Shown: positions 60,385-64,000 of the stretch, piece after piece
Position numbering within the stretch: position 1 is the first letter of the stretch
Layout of the letters: each line of letters starts with the position of its first letter
From: JAUZOB01 sp963692465
GTDB taxonomy: Bacteria; Bacteroidota; Bacteroidia; Bacteroidales; Prolixibacteraceae
Direction of reading: 5' to 3'
NCBI GenBank assembly: GCA_963692465.1
Contig: OY829943.1
Span: forward strand, 3,224,001 to 3,288,000
Length of the DNA stretch: 64,000 nucleotides
Made by a program: the position numbers and the translations under genes
The notes under the pieces: model-generated
Databases searched by the model: none
What the model saw: only the letters and a program-made list of their open reading frames with translations
What the model was told of the DNA's origin: nothing

Positions 60385-61824
60385 TTATTCCTCTGTTTTT
60401 GCCGTTAAGAGATCAATTTTTGCCTGAGCCAGGTAAAAATCGACTGCAGCATCGGTCTGATTGAAACGATAATCTAACAATTGACGCATCATACGGAGTA
60501 TTTCATCCATATTTTTTCCTGCGGACAAATATTCTGTCTTCAAAATTTGTACCGATTGAGTTGCGTATTGAGTCTGGTTTTTGTTTAAGATGATTCTCCG
60601 AAAGGCATCATTGCGTGTTGTCTCTGTCTGACGTAATTCACTTAAAAGTTGATTTTCCATATCGGTCTTCTGTAATTGAGCTACCTCCATTTTTAGTTCT
60701 GACTCATGTTTCATGGAGGTGTATTTTTTCCGGTATATAGGCAGCGTTACGGTAATCATCGGCATCACCATATCCTGTCCGGTCTTCATGTCGGTTACTC
60801 CCGGTTTCTTTTGCAATAACATATAATCCACACCAAGTCCGATCATTGGATATTTCATCTTCTGTGCTTTCCCGATGGCAGCCTGATTGGAGGCGACTTC
60901 GGCATCAAACATTTTCAACATCGGATTATGACTACGAATGCTGTCATCCGCTGATCGGTTATCTGATTTCTCCATGGGAATGAGCAGTGAGTCAGGAGTG
61001 GTGACCGGTTGCGACAAATCCCGATTGAGATAACTATTAAAGGTAGCAATCAGTGGGCGTTTTTGATCTTTTAGCAAAGTTAACTTATTTTCAAGTTCTC
61101 CGCGTTCCATTTTGAGTCGTAGTATATCGATCATCCCGTTTCCTGAAGAGATGGAGGTTTTCGGCATAGCAGGTGAGGAGGAGCGGACTGTAGTCGATGT
61201 ACCACTCATTCCACTACCACCCATTTCGGTCGATTCGGAATTTCCAGCATCGGAAGAAACGGACTCTTCGTTGCCGTAGGAAGAGCTGATTGTCTCGCCA
61301 GAAGAACGGTAGCTTATTCGGGTCATGGCTTCTAAAGACCTCAACAGTTGAAGGTTTTCTTCTGTTAATCGAATTTCCTTCTGAAGCCGGAATAACTCGT
61401 ACCAGGTGTTTTTTATCTGAAAATAGAGTTGATTTCTTTCTGCGATGAACTCCTGGTATTTTGCTTTAGCCATCAGGGATGCTTCGCTTTTGGCTGCGGA
61501 GAGTGTCCCTTTCCACGGAAACATCTGCATGAGTCGGATGTCGGCAACCTGGTTTCCCATGTTCAGGTCGTTCGGTTTTAGAAATACACCTAGCGTCACT
61601 TCGGGGTCGGGGAGTGAGCCGACCTGAGGAACCATTTCCAGAGCAGCGAGGTATTGTTTGTATTTAGCGAGCACTCCCGGATTTTTAATGGCAGCCGTTT
61701 TGAGATAAACAGTAAGGCTATCCTGTGCGTATGCAATTGACAGATTAATTGTCAGAAAGAGCAGAAGGCCAACAAGAATCGGACGTATTCGTCTTCGACC
61801 GGATAATATCGGGTTATGCTTCAT
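60385..61824 (-). CDS. cusC: TolC/CusC-family outer membrane efflux protein
   Basis: The product has 479 residues with a long-tailed signal peptide ending AYAQ near residue 34. Two outer-membrane-efflux helical repeats are present (about 40-160 and 270-470; LPDPEVTLGVF, QNQLYFQIKNTWYEL, QAKIDLL). Between them, residues about 174-230 are a Ser/Gly/Met-rich low-complexity insert (SSGETISSSYGNEES onwards) not usual for TolC proteins. The start overlaps the stop of cusA by 11 bases. It forms the outer-membrane channel of the copper/silver pump. Confidence 0.92.
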   Translation of the reverse strand: MKHNPILSGRRRIRPILVGLLLFLTINLSIAYAQDSLTVYLKTAAIKNPGVLAKYKQYLAALEMVPQVGSLPDPEVTLGVFLKPNDLNMGNQVADIRLMQMFPWKGTLSAAKSEASLMAKAKYQEFIAERNQLYFQIKNTWYELFRLQKEIRLTEENLQLLRSLEAMTRISYRSSGETISSSYGNEESVSSDAGNSESTEMGGSGMSGTSTTVRSSSPAMPKTSISSGNGMIDILRLKMERGELENKLTLLKDQKRPLIATFNSYLNRDLSQPVTTPDSLLIPMEKSDNRSADDSIRSHNPMLKMFDAEVASNQAAIGKAQKMKYPMIGLGVDYMLLQKKPGVTDMKTGQDMVMPMITVTLPIYRKKYTSMKHESELKMEVAQLQKTDMENQLLSELRQTETTRNDAFRRIILNKNQTQYATQSVQILKTEYLSAGKNMDEILRMMRQLLDYRFNQTDAAVDFYLAQAKIDLLTAKTEE

Positions 61825-64000
61825 GAGATTGCTGATTTAATGAGTTTGGATTAACCTGTTTCTTTACAAGACCTTCGCGCCAGATGCATTGGAAAACCGG
61901 AACAACAAACATGGTCATGATCTGAATGAGCATTCCGCCGAAAGTGGGGATAGCCATCGGAACCATAATGTCAGCCCCTTTTCCTGTTGAAGTAAGCACT
62001 GGCAGCAGAGCGATGATAGCCACGGCTGCTGTCATCATGGCTGGTCTGACTCTTTTTTTTCCGGCTTTTACAACGGCTTCCCGCACGGCAAGGACGGTGT
62101 CGGGTTTTTCTGCTTCGAAGACCTGGTGAATATAACTCCCCATGATCACTCCATCATCGGTTGCAATGCCGAAGAGAGCGATAAAACCCACCCAGACCGC
62201 GACACTTAGATTAATGGGATGCATCTGAAACAGATCGCGCATATTAACTCCCGCAAAGCTGAAGTTCATGAACCACCCCTGTCCGTATAGCCAGAGAAAG
62301 ATAAATCCGCCTGCAAAAGCTACAAATACTCCTGAAAAGTGAATAAGAGAAGCTGTAATGGTTTTAAACTGGAAGTAAAGCAAGAGGAGTATCAGTAACA
62401 AACTGATCGGGATCACGATTGCCAGACGCTGGGAGGCTCTGATTTGCTGTTGGTAATTTCCTGCGAACTCGTAGCTTACTCCATTGGGCAGTTTTAGCTC
62501 TTCCGAAGCGATTTTGTGCTTCAGGATATTCTGTGCCTGTTCGACTACATTTACTTCGGCACTTCCCTGTTTTTTATCAAAGATAACGTAGTTAGTCAGG
62601 AATGTATCTTCGCTTCGGATCATTTGTGGCCCTTCTTTAAATTCCACGGCGGCTACTTCGGATAGCGGTATTTGGGTGCCATCCATCGTCGGAATGAGTA
62701 TCTTATTAAGGTCTTCAGGTGAACTTCTCAGGTCACGGGCATAGCGAATTCTCACCGTATAGCGTTCCCTTCCTTCTACTGTAGTTGTCAGAGGCATTCC
62801 GCCGATAGCTGTTTGTATTACGTTCTGTACGTCAGAGATAGTCATCCCGTAGCGGGCAATCTGATCACGATTGATATGAATTTCAATATAAGGAGAACCA
62901 ACGTTTCGTTCGGCAAATACCGAGGATGGTTCGATGAGCGGAACCTGCTTTAGCATTTCCCCAATTTGGATGGAGGCTTTTTCGATAATTTCAGCATCCG
63001 GACCATAGACTTTAAGTCCCATCGGGGCACGCATTCCGGTTGAAAGCATAATCAGTCGAGTCTGAATCGGTTGTAATTTTGGAGAGGAAGTGATTCCCGG
63101 GTAAGAAGAAGCCTTGATTATTTCGCTCCAGATGTCATCCGGTTTGTGAATTTGTGGTCTCCATTGTCTTAAGTATTTTCCATGATCATCAGGAATTAAT
63201 TGATTCTGCGGTATATTCCGATAACCATTGGCGGCCGGATCAAAAGAACCTCCGTTTTTTAATAAAAAATTCCCCTTACTGTCTGTCTTAAATCGCACAC
63301 GGCGACCATCTTCATCGAGAATATATTCCGATTTGTAATTAATCGTATTTTCGAACATTGAAATAGGAGCCGGATCGAGGGCTGAATTGGCGCGACCCCA
63401 TTTCCCGACTACTACGTCGACTTCGGGAATGGACGCAACCCGCCGGTCAATACTCCGGATGATATTCAGATTTTCCTCGACTCCTGAATGGGGCATAGTC
63501 GTTGGCATCAATAAGAAAGATCCCTCGTTGAGGGAAGGCATGAATTCTTTTCCGACTCCGGGAAATGCATGGTTTGCGGACTTCCATGCTCCGCTATTTT
63601 CGATAGGAATTTTTAGTTTTTCACCGCCGGTCCCGATAATTCCGAATATTCTTCCGAATCCCAGCCATATCAGTAATCCAAGAAACAGTGTAATTGTTGG
63701 AATCAATAGAAATTTCTTTTTGTGCTTCAGACACCAACGCAGGATTGGTTCGTAGTAATGGACCACGGTCATTAATGCTGCAAGGATGATTCCTACGATC
63801 AAAATGACGAAGATAAAATTAACTGTAAAACTATTTTGTGCTCCGAGCGGCAGCCATTCAATCGTTAGATAATAGAGTGCAACACAAAGCGAAAGTCCGA
63901 TGTTGATATATCGGGGCATTTCTTTTCGTCGTTCATTCCATTTTGAAGAGAGCAGATTGTTTATACCAACCAGAATAAGAAAAATTGCCAATATGGAACC
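61814..64000 (-). CDS. cusA: CusA-like heavy-metal RND permease, 5' end outside window
   Basis: The open frame reaches the window edge without a start; I see 729 codons, while full RND permeases are over 1000 residues. The apparent first codon at 63991 is a TTG inside a transmembrane stretch and not a real start. HME-RND features are present: VVGKWGRANSALDPAPISMF, the docking-domain text STGMRAPMGLKVYGPDA, and transmembrane segment FIALFGIATDDGVIMGSY with acidic residues used for proton relay. It pumps Cu+/Ag+ with CusB and CusC, encoded downstream. Confidence 0.95.
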   Translation of the reverse strand, partial: GSILAIFLILVGINNLLSSKWNERRKEMPRYINIGLSLCVALYYLTIEWLPLGAQNSFTVNFIFVILIVGIILAALMTVVHYYEPILRWCLKHKKKFLLIPTITLFLGLLIWLGFGRIFGIIGTGGEKLKIPIENSGAWKSANHAFPGVGKEFMPSLNEGSFLLMPTTMPHSGVEENLNIIRSIDRRVASIPEVDVVVGKWGRANSALDPAPISMFENTINYKSEYILDEDGRRVRFKTDSKGNFLLKNGGSFDPAANGYRNIPQNQLIPDDHGKYLRQWRPQIHKPDDIWSEIIKASSYPGITSSPKLQPIQTRLIMLSTGMRAPMGLKVYGPDAEIIEKASIQIGEMLKQVPLIEPSSVFAERNVGSPYIEIHINRDQIARYGMTISDVQNVIQTAIGGMPLTTTVEGRERYTVRIRYARDLRSSPEDLNKILIPTMDGTQIPLSEVAAVEFKEGPQMIRSEDTFLTNYVIFDKKQGSAEVNVVEQAQNILKHKIASEELKLPNGVSYEFAGNYQQQIRASQRLAIVIPISLLLILLLLYFQFKTITASLIHFSGVFVAFAGGFIFLWLYGQGWFMNFSFAGVNMRDLFQMHPINLSVAVWVGFIALFGIATDDGVIMGSYIHQVFEAEKPDTVLAVREAVVKAGKKRVRPAMMTAAVAIIALLPVLTSTGKGADIMVPMAIPTFGGMLIQIMTMFVVPVFQCIWREGLVKKQVNPNSLNQQSHEA

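Noticed and set aside
1..64000. tRNA, rRNA, CRISPR, insertion sequence, prophage or defence system
   Set aside because: I looked for T-loop-like GTTCGAATC patterns in spacers, regular spaced repeats, transposase or integrase motifs and clustered unknown genes, and found none that hold up.

Overview
The window looks like chromosomal DNA of a Bacteroidota bacterium, most likely order Bacteroidales. The evidence is the Bacteroidota -7 promoter element (TAnnTTTG) upstream of many genes, the near absence of Shine-Dalgarno sequences, and clade-typical families: tricorn-type S41 protease, DUF3127, DUF5063, C_GCAxxG_C_C, GHL10, stand-alone MnmD, a ComEC without a metallo-beta-lactamase domain, and mitochondrial-type aconitase and citrate synthase next to icd. 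I cannot name the genus. I see no rRNA, tRNA, CRISPR array, insertion sequence, phage gene or integrase. This is mostly core genome.

Layout. (1) 1-7621, minus strand: a tight five-gene run that reads as periplasmic peptidoglycan/amino-sugar salvage. It holds a transglutaminase-like protein, a GHL10 glycoside hydrolase, a sodium:solute symporter, an HGSNAT/NagX-type membrane acetyltransferase, and a NagZ-like GH3 joined to a serine-hydrolase domain that is cut by the window edge. (2) 8064-16332, mostly minus: tricorn-like protease, PLC-like phosphodiesterase, C_GCAxxG and HD-domain pair, a tiny coiled-coil protein (plus strand), DUF3127, two FKBP isomerases, MnmD. (3) 16439-24221: YciO/TsaC family, TrkH-TrkA potassium uptake, ComEC, and yqgF followed by two tandem peptide deformylases. 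(4) 24222-33921: ppdK and clpB diverge from a 597-bp spacer; then a large soluble hybrid histidine kinase with several PAS domains. (5) 34047-38979: a small glycan operon (GH20, GH29, CBM9-like). (6) 39196-52510: housekeeping genes (sdaA, mazG, phoH, purC, thioredoxin-like, AlaX-like, nagA, OmpA lipoprotein, recQ, DUF5063, exonuclease, RlmI-like, DEAD-box helicase). (7) 52950-57884: acn-icd-gltA, the citrate-to-2-oxoglutarate branch. (8) 58090-64000, minus: copper/silver export (CusA partial, CusC, CusB, HMA protein).

How it fits together. The GH3, GH20, GH29 and NagA genes point to scavenging of GlcNAc-, MurNAc- and fucose-containing glycans. ppdK, sdaA and the oxidative TCA branch handle central carbon and glutamate supply.

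No clear new defence or mobile system is present. The observations most worth checking are the salvage cluster with its transmembrane acetyltransferase, three non-coding arrangements (a terminator-like hairpin in the nagA leader, a promoter plus two hairpins before sdaA, and a palindrome with a helically phased repeat before acn), the 11-bp tandem repeat after clpB, the SSB-like tail on the DUF3127 protein, and the YciO-type Sua5 homologue that lacks the usual KxRP motif.
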